Assembly: GCA_900545915.1 (NCBI GenBank)
Contig: URAV01000037.1
Span: forward strand, 1 to 34,765
Length of the DNA stretch: 34,765 nucleotides
From: an uncultured Porphyromonadaceae bacterium
GTDB taxonomy: Bacteria > Bacteroidota > Bacteroidia > Bacteroidales > Coprobacteraceae
Direction: 5' to 3'
The notes below the pieces were generated by a model. That model worked only from the letters and a program-made list of their open reading frames with translations. It did no database searches and was not told where the DNA came from. This document shows, one piece after another, positions 17,055 to 27,100 of this stretch (the stretch's first letter is position 1; each line of letters starts with the position of its first letter). Both the position numbers and the translations under genes were made by a program.

Positions 17055-17084
17055 AAATCTCATTCCTATAATAAAATACGACAA

Positions 17085-17285
17085 ATGAAAAAGTACATAC
17101 TATCAGCCTTATTGGTATCGGCAATTATTTGCGGACTCGTCTCATGCGACCAAAACGACGATCTTCCTCCGAAAACCGAAAATTCATCTACTAAATATTT
17201 ATTACCTAAAGGAACAGTCATGACCTCCTCAGAAAGAGATTTGTGTAATGATAAAAAAACAGAATATGAACTTGCAACAAAATAA
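17085..17285 (+). CDS. Small putative lipoprotein of 66 residues
   Basis: It starts MKKYILSALLVSAIICGLVSC, a full lipoprotein signal peptide with lipidated Cys21. The Cys is followed by DQNDD, the acidic type of sequence that sends Bacteroidota lipoproteins to the surface. Only about 45 residues of mature protein follow, polar and rich in Lys, Asp, Glu and Thr, with one further Cys. It lies 30 bp after susD on the same strand, so it is probably part of that operon. I recognise no family. It could be a small accessory of the SusC/SusD complex or a remnant of a longer lipoprotein. Confidence 0.7.
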   Translation: MKKYILSALLVSAIICGLVSCDQNDDLPPKTENSSTKYLLPKGTVMTSSERDLCNDKKTEYELATK

Positions 17286-17387
17286 AAACTCATATTCCTC
17301 TCCGGGAGAAAATAAAAATGATTTTCAAAAAAATTCAAATGAACTCTATAAACCGAATAATTTATTAATCACTTAAAAATCAAACAA

Positions 17388-18431
17388 ATGAAAAAAATCT
17401 TTTATTTTTTATGTTTAAGCGTCATTACGCTTACATTCTCATCATGCAACGATGACGATAACGATGACACGAAAAAACCGGCATCCTTTGATGAAATCGA
17501 TGAAAAAATCATGTACTCCTTCGAGACCTCATCTCAATCGATGTCCAACACCTTAGATGTGAAAGTTATTCTTCAAGGTGAAGAAAGCGGAAAATCATTC
17601 ACTGCTCCGGAAGATATAAATATTCCGTTTGAAGTAGATGCAGCAAGTACGGCAGAAATCGGAACAGACTACTCGATCGACGGATATACACCGACAGAAA
17701 CTGCCGCTGCCGATTCGGACGAACCGAAACTCAAACACTTCATTACCGTAAAAGCAGGAAGTAATGAAGGAAGTGTGCGTTTCACAGCCGGAGAATCTGT
17801 CACAAAAATCAAAGAAATAATCTTAAAACTGAATGCTCCCGAAAAAAATACCGACAAGTTCTATTTGGGAAACTATGACCAAATGAATATTTACATTACT
17901 AAAGCTAATACCGATTTCAATAACTTTGCAGGAAACTGGAAACCGGTAGAGATCACAAACAAACTAAACTGGATAAACTTAGAAATCCCGGCAGAAGATT
18001 ATACAAATCTGCCCGAAACATTCAATGCCGATGATTATCTTGAAATCGTGAATACAAACGACAGTAAAAAAATTGTTCCTCACGTGACAGGAAGCCTGAA
18101 AAATTATTTCTGCGGTGCAGAACATGAAGTTTCTTTCTTAAGCGTAGAAAATTTCTTTGACATGTCTATGATAGATAATTGGGACGGTATCGACATCATA
18201 TATTACACAATAAAAGGTGCCAACAAATATTTTTCAGCGACAAAATCCGAACCGGCAGATCTCAAGATAGGTTTTTACAAAGTAGATGACAATACCATCA
18301 ACATATTCATTCACGAATATGTCCCAACCGACTTTTTCTACTCTTCGTTCAATGATACATTCTTCGGCGAATGGAACTTTAACGCACCATCGGTATTCGG
18401 TATTACTTATAAGTTCACCCGAATACAATAA
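17388..18431 (+). CDS. Surface lipoprotein with Calx-beta-like domain, putative glycan-binding protein
   Basis: A 347-residue lipoprotein (FSSCNDDDNDD, lipidated Cys20 with a strongly acidic follow-on consistent with surface export). Residues about 45-160 look like a Calx-beta/DUF4843-type beta-sandwich: IPFEVDAASTAEIGTDYSI, HFITVKAGSNEGSVRF and IKEIILKLNAP. The C-terminal half (about 170-347, beginning NFAGNWKPVEITNKLNWIN) is a beta-rich domain I cannot assign. As the last gene of the first susC/susD operon it holds the usual place of a surface glycan-binding protein, and this role is inferred from context. No catalytic motif was seen. It is 102 bp after the small lipoprotein and ends before a repeat and a terminator. 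Confidence 0.8.
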   Translation: MKKIFYFLCLSVITLTFSSCNDDDNDDTKKPASFDEIDEKIMYSFETSSQSMSNTLDVKVILQGEESGKSFTAPEDINIPFEVDAASTAEIGTDYSIDGYTPTETAAADSDEPKLKHFITVKAGSNEGSVRFTAGESVTKIKEIILKLNAPEKNTDKFYLGNYDQMNIYITKANTDFNNFAGNWKPVEITNKLNWINLEIPAEDYTNLPETFNADDYLEIVNTNDSKKIVPHVTGSLKNYFCGAEHEVSFLSVENFFDMSMIDNWDGIDIIYYTIKGANKYFSATKSEPADLKIGFYKVDDNTINIFIHEYVPTDFFYSSFNDTFFGEWNFNAPSVFGITYKFTRIQ

Positions 18432-18452
18432 AGATCTATAAAATATAAACTC

Positions 18453-18503
18453 TGAGAACCTGATCTGATAGTATTTTTATTGGAAAATTTAGATAGGTTC
18501 TGA
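18453..18503. repeat. MITE-like repeat, copy D (45-bp internally deleted form)
   Basis: GAACCTGATCT at the left (18456) and AGATAGGTTC at the right (ending 18500) form inverted ends around CTGATAGTATTTTTATTGGAAAATTT, the right-end block of the larger copies. TGA flanks both sides (18453-18455 and 18501-18503). The centre of the larger element is missing. Confidence 0.65.
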
Positions 18504-18540
18504 GGCTGCCCCAAATAAAAAATGAGGCAGCCTTATTTAT
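18503..18540 (+). terminator. Intrinsic terminator after the first susC/susD operon
   Basis: AGGCTGCC (18503-18510) pairs with GGCAGCCT (18526-18533) around a 15-nt loop and runs into TTATTTAT. It lies directly after repeat copy D and about 70 bp after the preceding gene. Confidence 0.75.
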
Positions 18541-18622
18541 AAACCCCGATATTAAACACGATATATTCTCTTTTTAATCTGTATTTAATACATTATTCGA
18601 GGATTTCTTAAGGACGGACGGT

Positions 18623-18630
18623 TATTTTTG
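18623..18630 (+). promoter_or_regulatory. Putative promoter (-7 box) of the beta-helix/GH99-like gene
   Basis: TATTTTTG fits TAnnTTTG. Transcription would start near 18637, about 24 nt before the ATG at 18661. This also argues against the TTG at 18628 as the start codon. A good -33 TTTG at the right spacing is not visible. Confidence 0.5.
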
Positions 18631-18660
18631 TTTTTTACATTAATTCAATATCTTACAAAA

Positions 18661-21600
18661 ATGAAAAACCGACGACTACTGATTTTATTCATTTCCGGGC
18701 TGTTATCGAGCCTTGTATCAGCAAAAGAAATCTATGTTGCCTCTTTCGGAAACGATTCGAATCCCGGTTCGCAAAACGAACCTTACGCAACATTAGGAAA
18801 AGCATTTACCGTTCTTGAAAATGACGATACGATTGTCATACTGGACATATTAAACATACAAAACGAAACTTCGGGAACAGGAATAGGACAAATGGAAAAC
18901 GATTGCCTTGGTCTCAAATTCCCGTCTGACAAGAAAAATATCGTTATACAAGGGCGCTCTCCCGAAACATCCGGTATCGACGGGACATCTCTTATTTTAG
19001 GACAACGGATATTATTACTGCAAAATGCCGAAAACCTGACAATTAAGAACATCTCGATAACTAATGCGCTGAAAAATATAAATCCCATGGTAATAGGTGG
19101 TGGAGCAATTAGTATCGAAGGTGGAAATGTCTCTATCGAGAATTGTAATTTCGATGCCTGCGGATCACCTACCCTCCGTTATGGAGGAGTCATTCAAGCC
19201 GACAACGCCATCGTGACACTGAAAAGTTGTAGTTTCGCTCGTAGCAATGCTTCTTATGGAGGAGCTATATACGTCGCATCCGGAAAGTTAGTTGCAGATA
19301 ATTGTTCTTTCATGCAAGGTAACGCTACTCTCGGCGGCGCTATCGCAACACAAGCCAATGCCGTCAACACGATTACTCCCGAAGAAAAACAGGTTTCCAT
19401 TTTTTGTTCTAACTCGTACTTCTATAAAAATAATGGTTCGGCAGGCGGTGCAATAACCGTAAGCAATTCGACAAATACCAATGCGGTCAAACTCCATATC
19501 GAGAGTTGTGCATTTATAGAAAACACCGGACGAGGAGGAGCAATCTCCCTTGAAAATAAAAAAACAGCGATCAATGACTATCAGATCATAAATTCCACTT
19601 TCTACAAAAACAGCACTTCAAACGATGCCGGAGCAATCATGTTGCTTGCCGGCCAAACAGGAGAAACATTCGATCTGATCAACTGTACCATTACCGAAAA
19701 TACGACAACCGGAAATGCAGGACATGGAGCAGGAATCCGATTCTATAACGACGATACATCAACCAGCCAAACCGTATTGAAAAGAATATTGAACTGCATT
19801 ATCGAAAACAACTATGCAACAAACAACGGAAGTAAATTTCAAAACTCCGATCTATCGTTCCGTCATACACCCGAAACCACTTATTTAATTATTAAAAACT
19901 CTTTTATAGGAAGTGATGGAAACAATAATATCAACGTAAAAAATTACATGGAAGACAACCTCTTCAACTACTATTCGGCAGTAGAATCTCTTGCAGAATT
20001 CGAAGGTTCTGTTTCCGAACATATTCTGTCTGACAAGTGTATTCCTGTATTAGAATCTTCCCTCGCCTCTAATTATGGAAATCCCCAATGGCTGCAAGAC
20101 GTCGGAATAAATACTGACCAAAAAGGGAAAAACAGACCGTTTACCAACAACCGGTGCACGATCGGATCGGTAGAAGTAGCCTCTACTTTAAATCCGGGAA
20201 CAGAACCCGGCGGGACACCCCTATATACAAGTTATAATAATCTGGTAATGGCCGGTTATCAAGGATGGTTTTCTGTAAAAGGTGACAACTCCGGAAACAA
20301 CGGATATGTCCATTGCGGCCGAGACGGAAAATTCGAACCGGGATATGCCGGAATAGAATTTTGGCCTGATATGACCGAATACACAAAAAAATATCCGGTC
20401 GATTTCGTCCATTCCGACAATAGCCAAGCCTATTTCTTCAGTTCATCCGACGAGGAAACAGTCGATCTGCATTTCAAATGGATGCAGCAATACGGAATAG
20501 ATGGAGTATTTATCCAAAGATTTATATCATCCATAACGAGTGAAGCGATCGGAAAAGTTTTAAAGCATGCCGTAAAAGCAGCAAAGAAATACAATCGTGC
20601 CTTTTCGATTATGTACGATTGCAGCGGATTATCCACTGAAGCAGATATTTATAAAGTATTGAACGACTGGAAAATCATCAATGCCAAATACCGTTTCTCA
20701 GATCCGTCGGTTTGTCCCACATACCTTCATCACAACCAAAAACCTATGGTAGCATTCTGGGGAATCGGGCTCAACGGTAAAGCAAGTACCCCTGCACAGT
20801 TCAAAATGATGATGGACAATTTACAAGATCTGGACGGAACAAAACAAAAATTTTCATACCTATTAGGATCTTCCTATCAGTGGAGAACCGGAGGCGGTGA
20901 TGCATATGCCGATACTAAAGATCTTATCGAAGTATTGAAACAAGCCGACATCATCTCTCCATGGGCAGTAGGTCGCTACAATTCCATTGCCGGATATATG
21001 GAACGTGTAAATAAATTTCTGAAACCTGACATATTATGGTGCAAAGCAAACGACATAGGATATGCACCTGTTGTTTTTCCCGGATTTTCATGGAGAAATC
21101 TTAAAAACCTTGAAATCGACAAGTATGATGAAATACCGCGCCTCAAAGGAGATTTCCTATGGAAACAGATTGCCGAAGCTAAAAAAGCAGGTGCACAAAT
21201 GATCTATGTAGCCATGTTCGATGAACTGGATGAAGGCACGTGTATTTTTAAATGTGCAAATAGTAAAAATACCCCGATATTCGCAACCACATCAGACCCT
21301 TACGGGAAATTTCTGGGAATCGACGATGATCTGCCAACCGATTATTATCTGTTCTTAGCCGGACAAGCAGCCGAATGGCTAAAAGGAAATGCAGAATACG
21401 GCGATACCAAACCCTCTTACAAACCGATGGGAATGGGACATACAGAAATAGAATCTCCGATAACGATAACTTATGCAAATAATATCCTCTCAATCAAAGC
21501 CGTTCGAACTGGAAAAACAATTGTACGAATCTATAATACACAAGGGAATTTAATAGCCGCATTAAAAAATAAAGAACAAAATATACCTTTCAATAAAACA

Positions 21601-21687
21601 ATTAATATATCCGCCTTTCCCAAAGGTATATATATTATACAAACTATCCTCGAAGGAAAAACATATACCACAAAAATTCAAAAATAA
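18661..21687 (+). CDS. T9SS-exported protein: beta-helix fused to a GH99/GH71-like domain
   Basis: A signal peptide (about 1-21, ending LVSA) leads into a right-handed beta-helix of the choice-of-anchor-Q/pectate-lyase-like type (about 22-505). This shows repeated NCxF/GGAI coils and a closing block TDQKGKNRPFTNNRCTIGSVE. Residues about 525-915 are GH99/GH71-like, starting NLVMAGYQGWF. They include GIDGVFIQRF and MIYVAMFDELDEGT, where E855 and E858 have the E-x-x-E spacing of the GH99 catalytic pair (E333/E336 of the Bacteroides GH99 endo-alpha-mannanase). The C-terminus (about 925-1008: IVRIYNTQGNLI, then FPKGIYIIQTI) is a T9SS type A sorting domain. I chose the ATG at 18661 for its signal peptide. 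A role in cleaving an alpha-linked glycan is inferred, and the substrate is unproven. Confidence 0.82.
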   Translation: MKNRRLLILFISGLLSSLVSAKEIYVASFGNDSNPGSQNEPYATLGKAFTVLENDDTIVILDILNIQNETSGTGIGQMENDCLGLKFPSDKKNIVIQGRSPETSGIDGTSLILGQRILLLQNAENLTIKNISITNALKNINPMVIGGGAISIEGGNVSIENCNFDACGSPTLRYGGVIQADNAIVTLKSCSFARSNASYGGAIYVASGKLVADNCSFMQGNATLGGAIATQANAVNTITPEEKQVSIFCSNSYFYKNNGSAGGAITVSNSTNTNAVKLHIESCAFIENTGRGGAISLENKKTAINDYQIINSTFYKNSTSNDAGAIMLLAGQTGETFDLINCTITENTTTGNAGHGAGIRFYNDDTSTSQTVLKRILNCIIENNYATNNGSKFQNSDLSFRHTPETTYLIIKNSFIGSDGNNNINVKNYMEDNLFNYYSAVESLAEFEGSVSEHILSDKCIPVLESSLASNYGNPQWLQDVGINTDQKGKNRPFTNNRCTIGSVEVASTLNPGTEPGGTPLYTSYNNLVMAGYQGWFSVKGDNSGNNGYVHCGRDGKFEPGYAGIEFWPDMTEYTKKYPVDFVHSDNSQAYFFSSSDEETVDLHFKWMQQYGIDGVFIQRFISSITSEAIGKVLKHAVKAAKKYNRAFSIMYDCSGLSTEADIYKVLNDWKIINAKYRFSDPSVCPTYLHHNQKPMVAFWGIGLNGKASTPAQFKMMMDNLQDLDGTKQKFSYLLGSSYQWRTGGGDAYADTKDLIEVLKQADIISPWAVGRYNSIAGYMERVNKFLKPDILWCKANDIGYAPVVFPGFSWRNLKNLEIDKYDEIPRLKGDFLWKQIAEAKKAGAQMIYVAMFDELDEGTCIFKCANSKNTPIFATTSDPYGKFLGIDDDLPTDYYLFLAGQAAEWLKGNAEYGDTKPSYKPMGMGHTEIESPITITYANNILSIKAVRTGKTIVRIYNTQGNLIAALKNKEQNIPFNKTINISAFPKGIYIIQTILEGKTYTTKIQK

Positions 21688-21721
21688 AATAACAACGATT
21701 TCACAAGCCATTTGATATAAA

Positions 21722-21773
21722 AATGAAGTACCCCCTAAAAGTTTTTTATCGAACTTTTAGGGGGTACTTCATT
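21722..21773. terminator. Perfect 22-bp hairpin between two T9SS cargo genes
   Basis: Positions 21722-21743 and 21752-21773 are exact reverse complements (core GTACCCCCTAAAAG / CTTTTAGGGGGTAC) with an 8-nt loop. The hairpin follows the upstream gene by 34 bp. On the plus strand it is followed by AAAAACA rather than a T run. On the minus strand it runs into TTTTTAT, the usual terminator tail. It may still stop plus-strand transcription or protect the 3' end. Confidence 0.6.
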
Positions 21774-22138
21774 AAAAACATTCGCCCCATTCCATATCAC
21801 CATATAAATTCTCGGTTTAATACATCTTTTTATTACTGAAAACAATAATCGTTTCCCGATATAAGTCTCTTTTTATAATAATATCATTTATTGCTAATTC
21901 ACAAGCATTTACATTATTAATGTAGTAGTCCTGAAATTATAATTCCCCCATCGGGAATATTAAAATCAATTTAATAAGAATTTAATATGGTTTGTAACAA
22001 TGTAGTTGAGCATTTTTAATATCGCCAAATTTCTTTTGTAACAAGTTTTAAGAAGAGCCTGATCTAAATTACCGAAAAACTTAGCTCCTTCTTGAAAATA
22101 CAGAATTCACAATATTCATTAACTCTAAATTTTTACTT
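21774..22138. other. Intergenic region before the stand-alone beta-helix gene
   Basis: This AT-rich stretch holds no convincing ORF. At 22055, GAGCCTGATCTAAATT resembles the left end of the MITE-like repeat, but no matching right end is clear, so it is at most a remnant. No consensus TTTG/TAnnTTTG pair was found, although a promoter for the gene at 22139 must lie here or upstream. Confidence 0.4.
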
Positions 22139-24031
22139 ATGAGAACTTCTACAAAATTGTGGGCAACAGCTCTACTTTTTTCGTTTTCAGCTTTTTCTTT
22201 AAGTGCAAAAGATCTTTATGTCGCAAGCGCAGCTAATGGAGGGTCAGACTCCAATGACGGATTGACTGCAGAGACTCCGGTCGCTTATTTAAGTCAATTG
22301 AATGATGTAATCGCAGCCGGAGATGTAATCCATGTAAACGGAATGATTATGATGTCACAAGACCCGAATACAAAACCCGATAGAACAAGTGGTTATATAC
22401 ATCAACAAGCCGGAGCAAAAGGGCATCAAGGTTTTGTAATTATGGGGGGCACATGGCAAAATGTCACGATTATTGGAGAAGGATTACAATCCGGTTTCGA
22501 TTCGGAACACAAAGGTCGCTTATTCCGTCTGAACGGAGGGGGTAATCTTACTTTCAAAAATCTTACTTTCCAAAATGGTCGTGATTTAGTCAATGATGGT
22601 GGTAACGGTTTCTGGATCGGAGGTAACTTAGTTGCTACATTCGAAGATTGCAAATTTATGTTTAATACTGTAGCTCACGCAAACCCCGATTCACCTACAG
22701 ATTATGCAGATTCCAATGGCCGAGGTGGAGCTATTCACAAAAATGAAATTGGAGACATGAACCTATACAATTGTACGTTTACAGGAAACGAAAACCGGGA
22801 AGGTAATGCAATAAATTGGTGCGGAGGAAAACTTGTTGCCGTAGGTTGTTCTTTCATGGGAAATACGACTAAAATCAATGGCACGGGTGGTGCCATCAAG
22901 TTTTGGTGTTTGGTGGCCGGTAAACCGATTCAAGCAACTATCGAACATTGTCTGTTTATGGGAAACAGTTCCGGCAACGGTGGCGCTATTGCCATAAATG
23001 AAACTGCCGACAGAGATGATGCAGGTAACGATATTACAATCAAGGATTGTTCGTTTATCGCCAACTCTGCAACTATGTGTGGAGGTCTCCTAATCAACAA
23101 TATAGCTCCCAAAAATACTAGTAAAGTAAAAGTCTTAAATTCTACTTTTGCCTATAACCAAGCGATCAACGACGGTGCTGCAATTAATTTGAGGAGTATG
23201 TCTAAAGATAGCGAATTCACAATGGTAAATTGTACGGTAGTGGACAATATCACTCAAGGTAACGGAGGACATGGCGCTGGTCTTTTGATAACGAACGATG
23301 CCGCTAATCCGAAGACAAACTGTACTAAACGCATTTACAATTGTCTTTTCCAGGGGAACTATGCTGTTGACGGAGGTAAAATGACAACTTCTGATTTGAC
23401 CTTAAGAGATGCGATGGCTGAAGGAGAATTTGAAGCATACAATACTTATTTCGGCAGGTTAACCAACAATCCTATTCTTGATGGAGCAGCTATAAATTGT
23501 ACGGTAAATTATATGCCGGGAAGTACAAAAGACATGGATTGGGATATACATAACGCCTCTGGTTTGTCGGATGACATATCTATTTATGCTACAAAAAGAT
23601 ATTTAGCTCCTTTTATCGATGAAAATGCTCCCGGACTTACTTTTGGTAACGCTGAATATCTGACACAATTCGGTATCACAACAGACCAAATGGGTAATCC
23701 TCGTAAAATTACCGGGAATTCTTGTGCCGTAGGATCTCTCGAAATGACTGAAGCAGAAATGGATGCCTCTTCCGATCCATGGAATCCTACTCTTACCAGT
23801 ATCTCCAACACAACTGAAGACAAAGATCAAATCGAAATCAATGTCCGTAATGGAGAGATCGTTGTCGGAACAGGAAATAACGATGCAAACATTCAGTTAT
23901 ATAATATGAACGGAAGTATATTAAAAGCAACAACCGGCAGCATGGAAATAACCGATATCAACAGCGGATTCTATATTGTAAAAGCTGTTGTGGATAATCA
24001 AATATCAGTAAAGAAAATCTGGATAAAATAA
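22139..24031 (+). CDS. T9SS-exported right-handed beta-helix protein
   Basis: A 630-residue secreted protein with a signal peptide (about 1-23, ending SLSA), then KDLYVASAANGGSDSNDG, the start typical of choice-of-anchor-Q beta-helix proteins. Many coils of the form NLTFKNLTFQNG, ATFEDCKFMFN, GGAI and LVAVGCSFMGN run to about residue 470. A closing block FGITTDQMGNPRKITGNSCAVGSLE comes at about 515-540, and a T9SS type A C-terminal domain (about 560-630: ANIQLYNMNGSILKAT, then SGFYIVKAVVDNQISVKKIWIK) ends the protein. It is clearly paralogous to the N-terminal half of the preceding gene, in coil order and in the closing block, but lacks the GH99-like part. It could bind or cleave a polysaccharide as other beta-helix proteins do. 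No catalytic residues could be assigned. Confidence 0.85.
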   Translation: MRTSTKLWATALLFSFSAFSLSAKDLYVASAANGGSDSNDGLTAETPVAYLSQLNDVIAAGDVIHVNGMIMMSQDPNTKPDRTSGYIHQQAGAKGHQGFVIMGGTWQNVTIIGEGLQSGFDSEHKGRLFRLNGGGNLTFKNLTFQNGRDLVNDGGNGFWIGGNLVATFEDCKFMFNTVAHANPDSPTDYADSNGRGGAIHKNEIGDMNLYNCTFTGNENREGNAINWCGGKLVAVGCSFMGNTTKINGTGGAIKFWCLVAGKPIQATIEHCLFMGNSSGNGGAIAINETADRDDAGNDITIKDCSFIANSATMCGGLLINNIAPKNTSKVKVLNSTFAYNQAINDGAAINLRSMSKDSEFTMVNCTVVDNITQGNGGHGAGLLITNDAANPKTNCTKRIYNCLFQGNYAVDGGKMTTSDLTLRDAMAEGEFEAYNTYFGRLTNNPILDGAAINCTVNYMPGSTKDMDWDIHNASGLSDDISIYATKRYLAPFIDENAPGLTFGNAEYLTQFGITTDQMGNPRKITGNSCAVGSLEMTEAEMDASSDPWNPTLTSISNTTEDKDQIEINVRNGEIVVGTGNNDANIQLYNMNGSILKATTGSMEITDINSGFYIVKAVVDNQISVKKIWIK

Positions 24032-24046
24032 TAAACACAATGATAA

Positions 24047-24084
24047 GATATAAAGTCGTTAGAATGGTCTAACGACTTTATATC
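24047..24084. terminator. 17-bp perfect hairpin before the second susC
   Basis: GATATAAAGTCGTTAGA (24047-24063) and its exact inverse (24068-24084) flank the loop ATGG. There is no long T run after it, so it may be a weak terminator or an mRNA end- or start-stabilising structure between the beta-helix gene and the second susC. Confidence 0.5.
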
Positions 24085-24141
24085 TCTATGAACCTCGATT
24101 ATACAATATCACACACTAATACAAATTTTAAATTTTTATTT

Positions 24142-27100
24142 ATGGAAATACCTAAAAAAACTACATGGAGAAATGCGCTAACGTATTTCTTGCAATGGAC
24201 ATCTTGTTTCCGTATTGCTTGGATAGTGGGGCTATTCCTCTGCGTACAGCTACTTCACGCTCAGAATTCTGAAATAAAGATTTCCGGATCTGTTCTCGAT
24301 GCTTCCGGAGAACCTGTTACGGGTGCAAACGTATCAGTTGTCGGTTCTTCTAAAGGAACGATGACCGACTACAAAGGGAACTTTACTCTAAGCGTTCCGC
24401 CCAAATCGACCTTACGGGTAAGTTTTATAGGCTTTGAGCCTCAAACAATCAGAATCGGAGATAAAACCAATTTCCGGATTATATTAAAAGAGAACTCTAA
24501 AGCATTGAACGAAGTCGTCGTAACGGCTCTCGGTATCACCCGCGATGCAAAATCCTTGTCGTATGCTCGGCAAACGGTAAATACTGAATCAATGAGCGAT
24601 GTGCGAGCTTCGAACATGCTGGATATGCTTTCCGGTAAAGTCGCAGGCCTTCAGGTAATCGGGAATGGCGGACCATTGGCATCTACACGTGTAGTTATCC
24701 GTGGTAACGGTTCTTTGTCCGGGAATAACCAACCGTTATATGTTATCGACGGTGTACCCATTATGAACGACATGGGAGAAAGCGGTGACCTCGATTACGG
24801 TAACCCTGCAAATAATATCAGTCCGGATGAAATCGAAAGTATAGAAGTTCTGAAAGGTGCGAATGCTTCCGCTTTATACGGATCAGACGGTGCGAATGGA
24901 GTTATTTTGATTACGACCAAGAAAGCAACTCGTAAAGCAGGATTAGGTGTCAGCTATAACTTCAATATGATGTTCAGTACCCTGATGCAATATCCTACTT
25001 ATCAAAATATATACGGATCAGGACAAAATACAGGTTTTGAAAGAGGATATAATTATTATACAGCATCAGGTAATGGTTACTCATACGATCCGAATCTCCC
25101 CTATGGAATTTTTAACCCCAATATGGCCGGACAAGACCAACGTTGTTGGGGACTTCCAATGTTGGGATTCGATGTAGTAGGACGTAATGGCGAAATCAAA
25201 CAATACTCTCCCGCCAAAGAAACGATCGAAAATATGTATCAAGTAGGTAAAGCGATTACCAACAGTGTCTCTTTCGATAAAGTAATGGATAACGGAAGTT
25301 TCCGTTTTTCTTATACCAATATTCACGCCGATGATATCTTGAAAAATTTCAACAATTTAGATCGTCACAACTTCAACTTGAACTCCACCGCTAAATTCAC
25401 GAATTTCTTAAGTATGGATTTAGGGGCTCGTTACGTATATGAGCATGCCGACAATCGTGGATTCCGAGGAAGTTCTAACCGTAATCCGCTTTGGGTGGTT
25501 GCCAACTTGCCGCGCGACGCAACAATGGACGAATTGATCCCTTGGAAAAATCCGGATGGAACGGCAAAAACACAACGGGGATTTAACAATCCGTTCTGGC
25601 TATTGAACGAACTTTCCAATGAAGACTATAAGCATTGGTTTATGGGAAATGTTACATTGAATGTAACTTTTACCAACTATTTGAAGCTGAGATTACGTGC
25701 CGCAACCGATATGCAAACGACTCGGGCATGGGCATTTACCAACTACAACTCCCCATGGGATACCGACGGAGAATACAATGTACGTAATCGAATTGCAATG
25801 AACAATAATTATGAAGGAATATTAATGTACAACCAACGTTTCGGGGATGTAAGTATTAATGCCAACTTAGGATTATCTCATCAACAGATAAAATCAGAAC
25901 AGACCGATTCTAAAGTCAATCAGTTATTGAAAGCCGATTTTATGAGTCTTGCCAACAATGCCGGGAACCCGACGACCAGCGAAGGAGAAAGCAACAAATG
26001 GAAAGAAGCAGTTTTTGGAATGCTTTCCGTAGGATATAAAGGTGCATACTTAGACCTTACAGCACGCAACGAATGGTCTTCGGCTCTACCGATCGACAAT
26101 TGCTCCTATTTCTACTACTCTGCCGGTGCAGGTCTTGTATTTACCGATATGATTGAAATCGACAAGAACATATTATCATTTGCAAAACTTCGCGGATCTT
26201 TTGCACAAGTAGGAAATGATACCGGTTTCGACAACCTATATAATGGATACTCCTATGCCGGTTTGTTTAATGGAATTGCCTATTATAATGGAGAATCCAC
26301 CCGAAAAAATCCGAATCTGAAACCTGAAAAAACACTGTCTGGAGAAATCGGTGCAGATCTTCGATTCTTAGATAGCCGTTTGTCAATAGACTACACTTAT
26401 TATAACAAACGGACAAAAGATCAGATCATACGTGGAGATATCTCTCCGGTATCCGGTTATACGCAAATGATGTACAACGCCGGTGAAGTTAAAAACTGGG
26501 GACATGAACTAACAGTTACCGCGATTCCGGTACAAACCAAATTAGTAACATGGACCACGACATTCAACTGGGCAAAAAATAACTCAAAAATCGTCTCTCT
26601 TATCGATGGAATGGACCGTTATGAGTTAGGAAGCGGTGTAAATGGAGTTAAACTATACGCCGTAGTGGGCGAACCCTACGGAACTTTATACGGAAATGAT
26701 TACAAACGGGATGAAAACGGTAAAATATGCGTACAACTTGATGGTCGTCCTAAATATGTATCAGACCAAGTATTGGCAAACGTTCAACCGGATTGGATCG
26801 GAGGATGGAGAAACTCGGTTCGGGTATGGGACTTTGACTTCAACTTGATGATCGATTTCAAAAAAGGAGGAAATTTCCTTTCCCGCACAGCTTGGCAAGG
26901 TGCTATCGACGGACAAACCGTACAATCTCTTGAAGGACGCTCCGAATTTTTGATGGCGAAACGTATTCTCGGAGAAACCGACAATGAAATGCATGGTATC
27001 ATGGACATTGGTAATACGGTAACTCCAGGTGCAGACTTAAAGAATAATGCTGTTCTCTATCCTGATGGAGACCGTCCTAAAGGTATATATATGGAAAATG

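Noticed and set aside
18076..18092. TCACGTGA core resembling a parS site
   Set aside because: It lies inside the Calx-beta-like lipoprotein gene, the outer bases do not match the parS consensus TGTTTCACGTGAAACA well, and it is far from parB.
18628..18660. TTG as start codon of the beta-helix/GH99-like protein
   Set aside because: It forms part of the TATTTTTG -7 box and would put extra residues ahead of a normal signal peptide starting at 18661.
22055..22095. Possible sixth copy of the MITE-like repeat
   Set aside because: Only about 16 bases match the left end, and no right end or target duplication could be identified, so it is mentioned but not called as a copy.
24088..24141. Upstream ATG for the second susC
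   Set aside because: It follows directly on a 17-bp hairpin and adds a polar, Asn/Thr-rich stretch before the signal peptide; the ATG at 24142 fits better.
24683..24694. CTACACGTGTAG palindrome
   Set aside because: A short palindrome within the second susC coding sequence, readily explained by codons, with no partner site.
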